From assembly GCF_014640815.1 (NCBI RefSeq), contig NZ_BMHM01000005.1, forward strand, positions 1-64,000: a stretch of 64,000 nucleotides of DNA, in the 5' to 3' direction. This document shows, piece after piece, positions 50,025-59,865 of this stretch; position 1 is the stretch's first letter; every line of letters begins with the position of its first letter. The notes below the pieces were generated by a model. It saw only the letters and a list, made by a program, of their open reading frames with translations, had not been told where the DNA came from and made no database searches. The DNA is from Vreelandella lutescens (GTDB lineage Bacteria; Pseudomonadota; Gammaproteobacteria; Pseudomonadales; Halomonadaceae). The translations under genes and the position numbers were made by a program.

Positions 50025-51081
50025 TGCCAACGTCGCCAGCCCAACCTCCGGGCGCACTTTTTATCGCGCACAAGTGTGGCGCCGGCAGCTGATTCTGGTG
50101 GGCTTGACCCTAGCGCTGCTGCTCAGCCTATGCGTGGATTTGGCACTTGGCCCCGCCCGTTTCAGTTTGTCTGAGGTCGTTGCGGCGCTGGTGACTCCGG
50201 GCGCCGTCAGCCAGCAGGCGCGGGTCATACTCTGGGATATTCGTATGCCAGTCGCGTTAATGGCGATGGTCGTTGGGGCCAGCCTCTCGGTGGCAGGCGC
50301 ACAGATGCAGACCATCCTGAGCAACCCACTCGCCAGCCCGTTCACGCTGGGGATTTCCGCAGGTGCCAGCTTTGGCGCAGCGCTGGGCTTAGCCTTTGGC
50401 GTGGCGATCATCCCCGCCGCGATTGAATACGTGGTACCCATCAACGCCTTCGTGATGGCGATGTTCACCGCGTTTTTGATTCACGCACTCAGCCTCAAGC
50501 GCGGCGTTACCGTCGAAACCATCGTGCTACTCGGCATTGCGATGGTGTTCATCTTCAACTCTCTGATGGCGCTGATTCAGTTCTTTGCCAGTCAAGAGGC
50601 CGTCGCTGCTGTCGTGTTTTGGACGATGGGCAGCCTTACCAAAGCCACTTGGCCAAAATTCTGGGTAGCGCTTAGCGTCTTAGCCCTGGTGATGCCGCTA
50701 CTGGCACGCCACGGGTGGGCCCTCACCGCCATGCGCCTGGGCGATGCCAAGGCCGAAAGCATGGGCGTTAATCCTCGCGCGCTACGCCTAGAAGTACTGG
50801 TGCTCGTTTCGTTACTCGCCGCTATCGCCGTCGCCTTCGTTGGCACGATTGGTTTCATTGGTTTGGTGGGCCCGCATATCGCCCGCATGCTGCTAGGCGA
50901 AGATCAACGTTTCTTCCTGCCAGGTTCGGCGCTGTGCGGCGCGCTAATTCTCTCGGTGGGCTCGGTCATTTCGAAGATCCTCATTCCCGGCACCATCATT
51001 CCCATCGGCATTATCACCTCGCTGGTGGGTATCCCCTTCTTCCTCTTTCTCGTGCTCAACCATAAGAAGGCCGCATGGTAA
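50014..51081 (+). CDS. ABC transporter permease, FecCD family
   Basis: Inner-membrane channel of the iron-type importer, expected to act as a homodimer since only one permease gene is present. The 355-aa product has ~10 hydrophobic segments, with the FecCD marks RMPVALMAMVVGASLSVAGAQMQTILSNPLASPFTLGISAGA and GFIGLVGPHIARMLLGEDQR (coupling region for the ATPase). The ATG at 50014 overlaps the binding-protein stop, and its end overlaps the ATPase start by 7 bp, so all three genes are co-translated. Confidence 0.93.
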   Translation: MTTNANVASPTSGRTFYRAQVWRRQLILVGLTLALLLSLCVDLALGPARFSLSEVVAALVTPGAVSQQARVILWDIRMPVALMAMVVGASLSVAGAQMQTILSNPLASPFTLGISAGASFGAALGLAFGVAIIPAAIEYVVPINAFVMAMFTAFLIHALSLKRGVTVETIVLLGIAMVFIFNSLMALIQFFASQEAVAAVVFWTMGSLTKATWPKFWVALSVLALVMPLLARHGWALTAMRLGDAKAESMGVNPRALRLEVLVLVSLLAAIAVAFVGTIGFIGLVGPHIARMLLGEDQRFFLPGSALCGALILSVGSVISKILIPGTIIPIGIITSLVGIPFFLFLVLNHKKAAW

Positions 51082-51824
51082 CGCTACAACTTAAGAACGT
51101 GAGCGCCCGCTACGGGCGCAACACCATTGTTCACGACATCTCCACGCCCTGCTTTCAAGGTGGGCAAGTGGTGGCCTTGCTTGGCCCTAATGCGGCAGGA
51201 AAATCGACGCTGTTTCGTCGTATTTTGGGGCTACTAAAAGGTAGCGGCGATGTGCTCATTCAGCACACCACCGCCGAGCGCCCTGTGGCCTACATGCCCC
51301 AGGATACCGGCGCAAAAGCCGTCCTATCGGTCTATGAGTCCGTGCTGTTGGCCCGCATGCAAGGGCGTAGCCTAACGGTACAAGCCGAGGACCTCGCCCA
51401 AGTGGATAAAGCGCTTGCCGAGCTGAACATCAGCGCGCTGGCCGAGCGTGATATTGGCGACTTAAGCGGCGGCCAGCGCCAGCTGGTGAGCGCCGCCCAG
51501 GCGCTGGTTCAGGAGCCTGAGATACTGATGCTGGACGAACCCACGTCCGCCCTTGATCTCAACCGCCAAATTAGCCTATTGAGCGTACTGAGGCGCCTTG
51601 CCGACGAGCGGCAAATGCTAATCCTGGTAGCGCTGCACGATATTGGCCACGCACTGCGTTTTACCGATCACGCCATGGTGTTGGAACAAGGCCGGCTGAT
51701 TGCCTGCGGTGCCACAGAAGAAGTCATTACGCCCGCACTACTGCGCAGCGTTTACCACGTGAACGCCCGCATTGAGCCCTGCTCGAAGGGGCAGCCTCAG
51801 CTTATCGTCGAAGAGGCCATTTAA
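51075..51824 (+). CDS. ABC transporter ATP-binding protein (FepC type)
   Basis: Energises the importer. The 249-aa product has Walker A LLGPNAAGKSTLF, Q-loop YMPQDTGAK, the signature DLSGGQRQLVSAAQAL, Walker B ILMLDEPTSALD and H-loop LVALHDIGHAL, the FepC/BtuD pattern. Substrate is inferred from the binding protein only (ferric siderophore, haem or cobalamin are possible). Its end overlaps the convergent EamA gene by 23 bp. Confidence 0.93.
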   Translation: MVTLQLKNVSARYGRNTIVHDISTPCFQGGQVVALLGPNAAGKSTLFRRILGLLKGSGDVLIQHTTAERPVAYMPQDTGAKAVLSVYESVLLARMQGRSLTVQAEDLAQVDKALAELNISALAERDIGDLSGGQRQLVSAAQALVQEPEILMLDEPTSALDLNRQISLLSVLRRLADERQMLILVALHDIGHALRFTDHAMVLEQGRLIACGATEEVITPALLRSVYHVNARIEPCSKGQPQLIVEEAI

Positions 51825-52704
51825 AGCGCCTGCCCTCCAGCGCTGCCAAAGCAACACCGGCCAGCATAAAGGGCAGAGCCAAGAAGAAATAATGCGAAGC
51901 AGGGATATCGAATAGAAACCAATCCGCCAGCACCGGCCATATCAACGCCAAGTACTCAAACGGCGCTAACCGCGACGCCTCGGCATAGCGAAATGCCAAC
52001 GTCATCGCGATATGCGCCGCACCACCCAACAATCCTGCCAACACCAGCAAGCCAAGCGTTAAAGGGCTTAACGACGCCCAGCCCAGCGGCAGCGTCGCCA
52101 GCCCCGCCAGTGCCGACACCAAAATAAAGTAAAACGCGATGGAGCCCGTGGTTTCGGTGCGTGAAATGCGCCGCACGGTGAGTAGCGCACCCGCCGTTAA
52201 TAACGCACTCATCACGGCCAATAGATAGCCCATTAGCTGCCCCTGCTGGGCAGAGCCGCCCACATTCGGCAGCACCAGCACGGCCATCCCGCAAAGCGCC
52301 AAACCCATCGCCAACGCACGCACCCGCGTAAAACGCTCGCCCAGCAGCAACACACCGCCCAGCGCCATAAAGATAGGGGTCAACTGCGCTAATAGCGTGG
52401 CCTCTGCCACCGGCAACACCGCCACGGCGGCAAACGAGGCAAACATCGCCGCAGCACCCAACCCAGAGCGCAGCGCATGGCCCAGCGGGCGCCGGGTTGC
52501 CAAGCCGTGAGGAAATTCCCGGCGTAAGGCCAGAAACACCATGATCGGCAGCAGCGCAAACAGCGAACGAAAGAACACCGACTGCCCCACCGGCACGGCA
52601 TCGCTCACCGCCTTGATACACACCAGCATGCCCGTAAACAGCCCCCCCGACAGCACACGTAGCAAGATCCCCACGTAAGGGCGGTTAACAGCATCCTGGG
52701 GCAT
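51802..52704 (-). CDS. EamA/DMT family transporter
   Basis: 300-aa drug/metabolite transporter with ten hydrophobic segments in two EamA repeats (VFFRSLFALLPIMVFLALRREFPHG, then AEATLLAQLTPIFMALGGVLLLGERFTRVRALAMGLALCGMAVL in the first; the second ends RLAPFEYLALIWPVLADWFLFDIP). Substrate unknown. The ATG at 52704 follows GAAGGA; an in-frame ATG at 52725 would add seven residues. It converges on the ABC operon with overlapping ends. Confidence 0.88.
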   Translation of the reverse strand: MPQDAVNRPYVGILLRVLSGGLFTGMLVCIKAVSDAVPVGQSVFFRSLFALLPIMVFLALRREFPHGLATRRPLGHALRSGLGAAAMFASFAAVAVLPVAEATLLAQLTPIFMALGGVLLLGERFTRVRALAMGLALCGMAVLVLPNVGGSAQQGQLMGYLLAVMSALLTAGALLTVRRISRTETTGSIAFYFILVSALAGLATLPLGWASLSPLTLGLLVLAGLLGGAAHIAMTLAFRYAEASRLAPFEYLALIWPVLADWFLFDIPASHYFFLALPFMLAGVALAALEGRRFKWPLRR

Positions 52705-52880
52705 AGCACGGCTTCCTTCACTCATGATGAGCCAATGGTTAATCAGCAGATGCTGTTATTGTGACGCAAATTGCTTTTCGTTAGCTCATCTATCACTGTC
52801 TGATTTGATCATTTTTGTGCGAGGGACGACTATTGAACACGAGACAATCTCGCGCAGGCTTGACCAAACTTGAGACCAGC

Positions 52881-53825
52881 ATGACAGACGAAACACTCAC
52901 CTGCCTGACCGCTCTACGAGTTGGTAGAAGCCGAGGCCAACTGGCGGCTAATAAGCCTTGCTTACTGCTGGCGATAATTTGCGAAGTTCAAAGCGGCCAC
53001 ATTACAACACCCCAGATATTGATCGATGATCGCTTGGTAGCACGCTATTTTGATCTCTATGAAGCAGCCACCGGTGATCGCCAAGCTGGCAACCCTCACC
53101 TACCTCTCTGGCATTTAAAAAGTGATCAAGGCATTTCAGGAGCCCTTTGGAAGCCTCACTTCGAGAGCAGCATCACTAAGATCGTGGATAGCCTTGGGCA
53201 ACCTAAATCGCTTAAAAAACTACGAGAGCTGTTTACCGAGGCAACGCTTGATTACGCATTATTTAATGCCTTTCAAGACCCATCTAAAGCCCACATCGCC
53301 TGCGCGCTCATCGTGGCACACTATTTTACGAGCCCTGCCCAGCAGCATGCGCTCAATGCTTACTTAACCACAGCCCTTGAAAGCGGTGAGTACGAGAAAC
53401 AGCCTGACCGCTTAGTTGGCGAGGTGAAAGAGAGCGCCCAGCAGCAGGCACGCTCTGCGGCATTTCGCACGCTCGTGCTTGAAGCCTATGACTATCGCTG
53501 CGCGGCCACCCGCTTACGTTTCATCACGCCAGACTATCGCTATCTTGTCGAAGCCGCTCATTTGATCCCCTTTGCTAAGAGCTACGATGACCGGCCAACA
53601 AATGGTCTAGCACTGACGCCCAACTTGCATTGGGCAATGGATAACTACCTGATTGCTCCTGGCCCAGATCATAAGTGGCATGTCAGCCCAACCCTTGATG
53701 ACCTAATGCCAGATAACGCATGGCTTCATCAGTTGCATGGACAAACCGTCGTACTTCCCAGAGCCAAGCATTGTCAGCCTTGCCAACAGGCACTGGCATG
53801 GCGCTTGGATCACCTGCTGCGCTGA
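52881..53825 (+). CDS. HNH endonuclease, possible modified-DNA restriction enzyme
   Basis: 314-aa protein. The C-terminal HNH_2-type nuclease domain shows YRCAATRLRF, the EAAHLIPF histidine and GLALTPNLHWAMDNYLIAPG. The N-terminal half carries RGQLAANKPCLLLAII and HLPLWHLKSDQ, which resemble the N-terminal DNA-recognition part of solitary HNH restriction enzymes, including those with a phosphorothioate-binding SBD; this is a tentative reading. No methylase, dnd or R-M partner is nearby. The ATG at 52881 gives a compact start. It ends before a strong bidirectional terminator and converges on dnaJ. Confidence 0.78.
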   Translation: MTDETLTCLTALRVGRSRGQLAANKPCLLLAIICEVQSGHITTPQILIDDRLVARYFDLYEAATGDRQAGNPHLPLWHLKSDQGISGALWKPHFESSITKIVDSLGQPKSLKKLRELFTEATLDYALFNAFQDPSKAHIACALIVAHYFTSPAQQHALNAYLTTALESGEYEKQPDRLVGEVKESAQQQARSAAFRTLVLEAYDYRCAATRLRFITPDYRYLVEAAHLIPFAKSYDDRPTNGLALTPNLHWAMDNYLIAPGPDHKWHVSPTLDDLMPDNAWLHQLHGQTVVLPRAKHCQPCQQALAWRLDHLLR

Positions 53826-53834
53826 ACAGACACG

Positions 53835-53870
53835 AAAAAGCCCCAGCACGTAACCGTGCTGGGGCTTTTT
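53835..53870 (+). terminator. Bidirectional terminator between HNH gene and dnaJ
   Basis: AAAAAGCCCCAGCACG-TAAC-CGTGCTGGGGCTTTTT: a perfect 16-bp stem with A and T tracts, closing the HNH gene and the dnaKJ operon that converge here. Confidence 0.95.
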
Positions 53871-53892
53871 ACGTAGTGGCGCTATACCGCCC

Positions 53893-55047
53893 TTACGGCT
53901 TCATCTCTTCAAAGAACTTCTTCACGCTGTCGAAGAAACCGGTCTTCTTCGGCGAGTGGCTGTGGCTGTTGCTGCCATCGAAGCTCTCTTGCAGTTGGCG
54001 AAGCAGGTCGCGCTGCTCGTCGTTGAGATTGACGGGCGTTTCCAACACTACTTTGCACAGCAGGTCGCCGGGGGCGCCGCCGCGCACAGGCTTCACGCCT
54101 TTGCCACGCAGGCGGAAGAGCTTGCCGGTTTGGGTTTCCGGCGGGATCTTCAGCTTCACGCGGCCATCGAGCGTGGGCACTTCTAGCTCGCCACCTAACG
54201 CTGCATCCACAAAGTTGATCGGCACGTCGCACTGCAGGTGCTTGCCGTCACGCTTGAAGATATGGTGCGGCTTGATCGCGACCTGAACGTACAGATCACC
54301 CGCCGGGCCACCGTTCACGCCGCTTTCACCTTCGCCGTTTAAGCGAATGCGGTCGCCGGTATCCACACCCGGTGGAATCTTCACGGAGAGCGTGCGGGTT
54401 TCGCGAACGCGGCCTTCACCGTTACATTTGTGGCACGGCACTTTGATGTGCTGGCCACTGCCGTGGCAGGTGGGGCAGGTTTGCTGAACGGCAAAGAAGC
54501 CCTGCTGCATACGCACTTGGCCGTGGCCATGGCAGGTAGGGCAGGTTTCTTTGCTGGAACCCGGCTCGGCACCGCCGCCGTCACAGCGGTCACACTCGAT
54601 ATGGCGCGGTACGCGAATATCGACCGTGGTACCGGCAACCGCGCTTTCTAGATCAAGCTCTAGGTTGTAGCGCAGGTCGGAACCACGAGCGGGTGCGTTA
54701 GGCCCACGACGGCGGCCACCGCCACCCCCGAAAATATCGCCAAACACATCGCCAAAAATATCGCCAAAATCGCCGGCTCCGCCGCCGCCGAAGCCACCGC
54801 CACCAAAGCCGCCGCCCTGGCTATCCACACCGGCATGACCAAACTGGTCGTAGGCCGCGCGCTTCTCGCCATCACTGAGTATTTCGTAGGCTTCTGACAC
54901 TTCACGGAATTTTTCCGCTGCGGTGTTATCGTCCGGGTTTCGATCAGGGTGGAATTTTTGCGCCAGACGGCGATAGGCTTTTTTGATCTCTTTCTGATCA
55001 GCCCCTTTTTCGACACCCAGGACTTCGTAATAATCGCGCTTGGACAT
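53893..55047 (-). CDS. dnaJ: Chaperone protein DnaJ
   Basis: Hsp40 that delivers substrates to DnaK and stimulates its ATPase. The 384-aa product has the J domain with HPD ([11 protein letters not shown]), a glycine/phenylalanine-rich linker ([13 protein letters not shown]), four CxxCxGxG zinc repeats ([32 protein letters not shown]) and the C-terminal substrate-binding region. Length is typical. Follows dnaK across 109 bp. Confidence 0.98.
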   Translation of the reverse strand: MSKRDYYEVLGVEKGADQKEIKKAYRRLAQKFHPDRNPDDNTAAEKFREVSEAYEILSDGEKRAAYDQFGHAGVDSQGGGFGGGGFGGGGAGDFGDIFGDVFGDIFGGGGGRRRGPNAPARGSDLRYNLELDLESAVAGTTVDIRVPRHIECDRCDGGGAEPGSSKETCPTCHGHGQVRMQQGFFAVQQTCPTCHGSGQHIKVPCHKCNGEGRVRETRTLSVKIPPGVDTGDRIRLNGEGESGVNGGPAGDLYVQVAIKPHHIFKRDGKHLQCDVPINFVDAALGGELEVPTLDGRVKLKIPPETQTGKLFRLRGKGVKPVRGGAPGDLLCKVVLETPVNLNDEQRDLLRQLQESFDGSNSHSHSPKKTGFFDSVKKFFEEMKP

Positions 55048-55105
55048 GGGTCCTACGCCTCCTGGTTAGCGACGCTCTATAGGCGTCTCGGCCGCGGAAA
55101 CAGCA

Positions 55106-55127
55106 ACGCGGGAGTTGCCTCCCGCGT
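55106..55127 (-). other. Stem-loop between dnaK and dnaJ
   Basis: On the minus strand, ACGCGGGAG-GCAA-CTCCCGCGT is a perfect 9-bp stem without a T tract, so it looks like a processing or mRNA-stability element rather than a terminator. Confidence 0.6.
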
Positions 55128-55156
55128 CACCGCTTTCCTTGGCAGAAAGAGGTGGG

Positions 55157-57088
55157 TTACTGCTTCTTCTTGTCGTCGTTGACTTCTTCGTACTCAGCGT
55201 CAACCACGTCGTCGTCCTGCTTGGTGTTGGCTTCTTCTGCGCCTTCACCGCCTGCCTGTGCAGCGTCTGCCTGCTCGGCATACATTTTTTGCGCCAGCTG
55301 GCCGGAGACTTCGGTCAGTGCATCCAGTTTCTTCTGGATGTTGTCCTGGTCATCGGTTTTCAGCGCTTCTTCCAGTTCACTAATAGCGGTTTCGATGGCC
55401 TGTTTTTCGTCATCGGTCGCTTTATCGCCCGCTTCTTGAACGGTTTTGCGGGTGGCGTGGATCATGCCGTCCGCTTGGTTACGCAGCTGCACCAGCGCTT
55501 CGAACTTTTTATCTTCGTCCGCGTGGGCTTCGGCATCGCGTACCATTTGCTCGATCTCTTCATCCGAGAGGCCGCTGGACGCTTTGATGACGATGGACTG
55601 CTCTTTACCGGTAGCCTTGTCTTTGGCAGACACGTTCAAGATACCGTTGGCATCAAGGTCGAACGCCACTTCAATTTGCGGTACACCGCGCGGGGCCGGC
55701 GGAATATCGGAAAGGTCAAAACGACCCAGCGATTTATTCTGCGTGACCTGCTTACGCTCACCCTGAACGACGTGAATGGTCACGGCCGTCTGGTTGTCAT
55801 CCGCGGTTGAGAAGGTTTGTGTCTTCTTGGTCGGGATGGTGGTGTTCTTGTCGATCAGCGCGGTCATCACGCCACCCATGGTTTCGATACCCAGGGTCAG
55901 CGGAGTCACGTCAAGCAGCAGAACGTCTTTCACGTCGCCACCCAGTACGCCGCCCTGAATCGCAGCACCTACGGCCACTGCTTCATCGGGGTTAACGTCT
56001 TTACGTGCTTCTTTACCGAAGAAGTCAGCCGCTTTCTTCTGAACCATCGGCATGCGGGTTTGGCCGCCGACCAGGATCACTTCATCGATTTCAGACGCGG
56101 ACAAGCCAGCATCTTTCAGTGCCGTTTTGCACGGCTCGAGCGAGCGCTGAACCAGCTCTTCTACCAGCGACTCCAGCTTGGCACGCGTCACCTTCACGTT
56201 CAGGTGTTTCGGGCCAGTGTTATCAGCCGTGATGTACGGCAGGTTCACGTCGGTCTGCTGAGCGCTGGAAAGCTCAATCTTGGCTTTCTCTGCGGCTTCT
56301 TTCAGACGCTGCATGGCCAGGTTGTCGCCGGAGAGGTTGATGCCGCTATCGGTTTTGAACTGGTCAACCAGATAGTTAATCAACGCCAGGTCGAAATCTT
56401 CACCGCCCAGGAAGGTGTCGCCGTTAGTGGCTAACACTTCAAACTGAGTTTCGCCGTCAACGTCGGCCACTTCGATGATGGAGATATCGAAGGTACCGCC
56501 ACCCAGGTCGTATACCGCGATGGTTTTATCACCACGGGATTTATCCATGCCGTAGGCAAGTGCTGCGGCTGTCGGCTCGTTGATGATGCGCTTAACATCA
56601 AGACCGGCAATCCGGCCCGCATCTTTAGTGGCCTGACGCTGGCTGTCGTTGAAGTAGGCCGGAACGGTGATAACCGCTTCAGTGACCGGCTCGCCGAGGT
56701 AGTCTTCAGCGGTTTTCTTCATTTTCTTCAGCACTTCCGCGCTTACCTGCGGCGGTGCCATTTTTTTGCCTTTCACTTCTACCCACGCATCGCCGTTATC
56801 GGCTTCAGCGATTTTGTACGGCACCATTTTGATGTCTTTCTGGACCACGTCGTCTTTGAAGCGACGGCCGATCAGACGCTTAATGGCGTACAGGGTGTTT
56901 TCCGGGTTGGTCACGGCTTGGCGCTTGGCGGCCTGACCTACCAGAGTTTCACCGTCGTCGGTGTAGGCAATGATGGAAGGCGTGGTACGACCGCCTTCGG
57001 CGTTTTCAATGACTTTAGCGCTGTCACCATCGAGCACGGCCACACAAGAGTTAGTGGTGCCCAGGTCGATACCAATAATGCGTCCCAT
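55157..57088 (-). CDS. dnaK: Chaperone protein DnaK
   Basis: Hsp70 chaperone. The 643-aa product starts [17 protein letters not shown] (phosphate 1), has [32 protein letters not shown], and [14 protein letters not shown], then a substrate-binding domain and a charged C-terminus ending [10 protein letters not shown], a variant of the EEVKDKK tail. Length is the norm. In the grpE-dnaK-dnaJ run under a sigma-32 promoter upstream of grpE. Confidence 0.98.
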   Translation of the reverse strand: MGRIIGIDLGTTNSCVAVLDGDSAKVIENAEGGRTTPSIIAYTDDGETLVGQAAKRQAVTNPENTLYAIKRLIGRRFKDDVVQKDIKMVPYKIAEADNGDAWVEVKGKKMAPPQVSAEVLKKMKKTAEDYLGEPVTEAVITVPAYFNDSQRQATKDAGRIAGLDVKRIINEPTAAALAYGMDKSRGDKTIAVYDLGGGTFDISIIEVADVDGETQFEVLATNGDTFLGGEDFDLALINYLVDQFKTDSGINLSGDNLAMQRLKEAAEKAKIELSSAQQTDVNLPYITADNTGPKHLNVKVTRAKLESLVEELVQRSLEPCKTALKDAGLSASEIDEVILVGGQTRMPMVQKKAADFFGKEARKDVNPDEAVAVGAAIQGGVLGGDVKDVLLLDVTPLTLGIETMGGVMTALIDKNTTIPTKKTQTFSTADDNQTAVTIHVVQGERKQVTQNKSLGRFDLSDIPPAPRGVPQIEVAFDLDANGILNVSAKDKATGKEQSIVIKASSGLSDEEIEQMVRDAEAHADEDKKFEALVQLRNQADGMIHATRKTVQEAGDKATDDEKQAIETAISELEEALKTDDQDNIQKKLDALTEVSGQLAQKMYAEQADAAQAGGEGAEEANTKQDDDVVDAEYEEVNDDKKKQ

Positions 57089-57240
57089 AGCAAAAACCTC
57101 GAATTCGGTTGAAACAAAACTGATGTTTTACGCCGCGATGACTCTGCTGGCGTCTGCGGGTTTTCCCGCGGGTTGCCCTTTATTTGGGGGCCGCTTGCAG
57201 CATTTCAAGGGCTTTTTTTACTGCAATGCGTCAACGCGGC

Positions 57241-57870
57241 TTAATTTACTTTTTGACTGACCACCACCATGGCCGGGCGCACGAGGCGACCGTTGAGCAG
57301 ATACCCCTTCTGCATCACATCCATGACCGTATTGGGGTCTAGCTCTGGGTTTGGCACCATCGCCATGGCCTCATGCACCTGCGGGTCGAAGGGCTCGCCA
57401 TGGGGCTCAATGCTTTCCACGCCAAACTTGTTCAGCACGTCTAGCTGCATTTTCAGCGTCATGGAAACACCTTCGCGGTGCACGTCAGACGCATCTTCTT
57501 GCATGCTTTCCAGCGCTTTCTCCAAGCTATCGACAACGGGCAACAGCTCCTTAACAAATTTTTCAAGGGCAAACTTGCGCGCTTTCTCCGCTTCCTGTTC
57601 CGCACGACGACGTACATTCTGGGCTTCCGCCGCTGCGCGCAACGCTTGGTCTTTGGCTTCCGCTAGGCTCTGCTCCAGCTCTTCTACCTGGGCGGCCAGC
57701 ACGTCGGCTTCGGGGCTACCAACGCTGCCTTCCAGCGCGCCGTCGTCGTCAATCAAGCCTTCAAGCTCGCCTTCTACCAGGCGCTCTTCAGCAGACTGCT
57801 CGGTCACCTCGGCTTCTTGCTCTTGGCGGGCCAGCTCATCTTCCAACGGGGTTTGCGGTTCTTTAGCCAT
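57241..57870 (-). CDS. grpE: Nucleotide exchange factor GrpE
   Basis: Releases ADP from DnaK. The 209-aa product has an acidic, low-complexity N-terminus (residues 1-60), a long coiled coil (DALEQSL-type: [32 protein letters not shown]) and the beta domain with [35 protein letters not shown] and [18 protein letters not shown]. Heat-shock promoter located upstream (57949-57977). Confidence 0.97.
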   Translation of the reverse strand: MAKEPQTPLEDELARQEQEAEVTEQSAEERLVEGELEGLIDDDGALEGSVGSPEADVLAAQVEELEQSLAEAKDQALRAAAEAQNVRRRAEQEAEKARKFALEKFVKELLPVVDSLEKALESMQEDASDVHREGVSMTLKMQLDVLNKFGVESIEPHGEPFDPQVHEAMAMVPNPELDPNTVMDVMQKGYLLNGRLVRPAMVVVSQKVN

Positions 57871-57948
57871 GCCTTACTCCTGAAATAAGTAGCGGTGCCG
57901 GTAGCGGCCACCTACGTTAAGTAGCGGGTATTAACCACGTATGCTGCC

Positions 57949-57977
57949 TATATGGGGGCCATAAAAAGCATCTCAAG
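57949..57977 (-). promoter_or_regulatory. Sigma-32 heat-shock promoter for grpE
   Basis: On the minus strand, CTTGAGA (57977-57971), a 13-bp spacer and CCCCATATA (57957-57949) match the sigma-32 consensus CTTGAAA-N11-16-CCCCATNT with one mismatch in the -35. It lies ~80 bp upstream of grpE and serves the grpE-dnaK-dnaJ operon. Confidence 0.85.
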
Positions 57978-58004
57978 AGGGGCATTGAAGTGAGTTATCG
58001 ACTA

Positions 58005-58020
58005 CTGTATAAAACACCAA
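58005..58020 (+). promoter_or_regulatory. Possible LexA box upstream of recN
   Basis: CTGTATAAAACACCAA: good left half (CTGTATAAA) against the LexA consensus CTGT-N8-ACAG, but the right half is CCAA. recN is SOS-regulated in many bacteria, and the site is 50 bp upstream of its start. Confidence 0.35.
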
Positions 58021-58069
58021 TTAGTGGATAAGTATCCAGCTTCTGTGCTGCACCGCCTCAGGAGGCCCT

Positions 58070-59743
58070 ATGCTTACGCAGCTAGCCATCCAAGATTACG
58101 CCATCGTTGACCGCCTAGAACTCGACCTAACCCGCGGCATGACCGCCATTACCGGTGAAACTGGGGCGGGCAAATCCATTCTGCTAGGTGCTTTGGGCCT
58201 CTGCCTGGGCGAGCGCGCCGATGCGGGCAGCGTACGCCACGGCTGCGAGCGCACTGACCTTTCCGCTCGCTTTGATATTCAGCATCTTCCTGGCGCCACT
58301 GAGTGGCTCACCGCCCGCGACCTGCCTATTGAAGAGTGCCTACTGCGCCGTGTCGTGACGGCGAATGGCCGCTCAAAAGCGTGGATCAACGGCCACCCTG
58401 TCACCATTGCGGACCTAAAATCCCTCGGTGAGCAGCTGATTCAAATTCATGGCCAGCATGCCCACCAGGCCTTAATGCGCGAAGAAACGCATTTAGCGCT
58501 ACTGGATGATTACGCGGGATTACGCGAGCGCAGCCAGCAGCTCGCTGAGACCTTCCGTGAATGGCGCAACGTTCGGCGGCGGCTGAAGAAGCTCAGCGAA
58601 GAAGGTAGCGAAGTAGAAGCCAAACGCCAGCTACTGCGCTATCAGGTCGAAGAGCTTGACCAGCTAGGCCTTGCCGAAGGAGAGCTGCAAACCCTCGAAG
58701 AGGAGCAGCACACTTTGGCTCATGCCGAAGAGACGCTACGCGAAACCCAATTTGCCGCCGACTGCTGTGAAAGTGACGAAGGCGGTGCGCTGTCGCTGCT
58801 CAACCAAGCGTACGCCCATCTCAGCGCCCTGCCCGGCAGTGATAAAGGAACGCTTGCCAACACCCTTACTATGCTCCGCGATGCCCGTATTCAGGTAGAA
58901 GAAGCCGCCAGCGAGCTGCAGCGTTTAGCCAGCACCACCGAGCTAGACCCCGAACGCCTCGCCTGGGTGGAAGAGCGCATGGGCGATGTACACCGCGTTG
59001 CCCGCAAGCATCACGTTGCCCCCGAAGAGATTTGCGCACTGCATGCTCAGCTGCAACACGAAGTAGCCCAGCTAGAAGCCAGCGACGATGACCTTGAGTC
59101 GCTAAGCACCCAAGTAGCTGAATACCGCGAGCGCTATCGCAGTGAAGCGAAACAACTGAGCGAGGCACGCCAAAAAGCCGCTGTGCGCTTGGGTAAGGAG
59201 GTTCAGCAACAGCTCGCTTTCTTAGCTATGGGTAAAGCACGCTTTGAAGTGGACGTGACCCCACGCGAAACGCCGACGCCAGAAGGTTTGGACCACGTTC
59301 AATTCTTAATTAGCGCCAACCCCGGCCAGCCCGCTCGCCCGCTGACCAAAGTGGCCTCGGGCGGTGAGCTTTCACGTATCAGCTTAGCGATTCAGGTGGT
59401 AGCAGCATCACACTCAACGATTCCAAGCCTGGTATTTGATGAGGTCGATGTGGGTATCTCAGGGGCAACGGCTGAAATTGTTGGGCAACTGCTGCGCAAG
59501 CTAGGAGAAAACGGCCAGGTAATGACCGTGACCCACCTGCCCCAAGTGGCCGCTCAAGCGCACCAGCACCTGCATATTGAAAAACGCGCGAAACGGGACA
59601 CCACCCTCACCCACATGGCACTGCTGGATGAGCGCGGCCGCATTAGCGAGCTGGCCCGCATGCTGGGCGGTGTGACGCTTTCTGATCAAACCCTGGCCCA
59701 CGCACGTGAAATGCTGCTGGCCAGCCAGCGCCCGCCGCACTGA
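58070..59743 (+). CDS. recN: DNA repair protein RecN
   Basis: SMC-like ATPase involved in double-strand break repair. The 557-aa product has Walker A GETGAGKSILLGALGL, a coiled-coil middle, and a C-terminal half with VASGGELSRISLAIQVV (ABC signature), VFDEVDVGISGATAEIVGQLL (Walker B) and VTHLPQVAAQAH. Length is typical. AGGAGG directly precedes the ATG. Divergent from grpE and convergent on fur across a strong terminator. Confidence 0.97.
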   Translation: MLTQLAIQDYAIVDRLELDLTRGMTAITGETGAGKSILLGALGLCLGERADAGSVRHGCERTDLSARFDIQHLPGATEWLTARDLPIEECLLRRVVTANGRSKAWINGHPVTIADLKSLGEQLIQIHGQHAHQALMREETHLALLDDYAGLRERSQQLAETFREWRNVRRRLKKLSEEGSEVEAKRQLLRYQVEELDQLGLAEGELQTLEEEQHTLAHAEETLRETQFAADCCESDEGGALSLLNQAYAHLSALPGSDKGTLANTLTMLRDARIQVEEAASELQRLASTTELDPERLAWVEERMGDVHRVARKHHVAPEEICALHAQLQHEVAQLEASDDDLESLSTQVAEYRERYRSEAKQLSEARQKAAVRLGKEVQQQLAFLAMGKARFEVDVTPRETPTPEGLDHVQFLISANPGQPARPLTKVASGGELSRISLAIQVVAASHSTIPSLVFDEVDVGISGATAEIVGQLLRKLGENGQVMTVTHLPQVAAQAHQHLHIEKRAKRDTTLTHMALLDERGRISELARMLGGVTLSDQTLAHAREMLLASQRPPH

Positions 59744-59785
59744 GATAGTAGGGTCGAGCCTTACCTTAATCTGGCGTTAAACACA

Positions 59786-59837
59786 AAAACGCTCCCAGGG
59801 CGCAAGTGATGATTCACTGGCACTCTGGGAGCGTTTT
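59786..59837 (+). terminator. Bidirectional terminator between recN and fur
   Basis: AAAACGCTCCCAG pairs with CTGGGAGCGTTTT; a small inner stem (AGTGA/TCACT) forms in the loop. A and T flanks let it serve both converging genes. Confidence 0.88.
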
Positions 59838-59865
59838 CACACGGCTATGCGCTTTTTACGATTCG

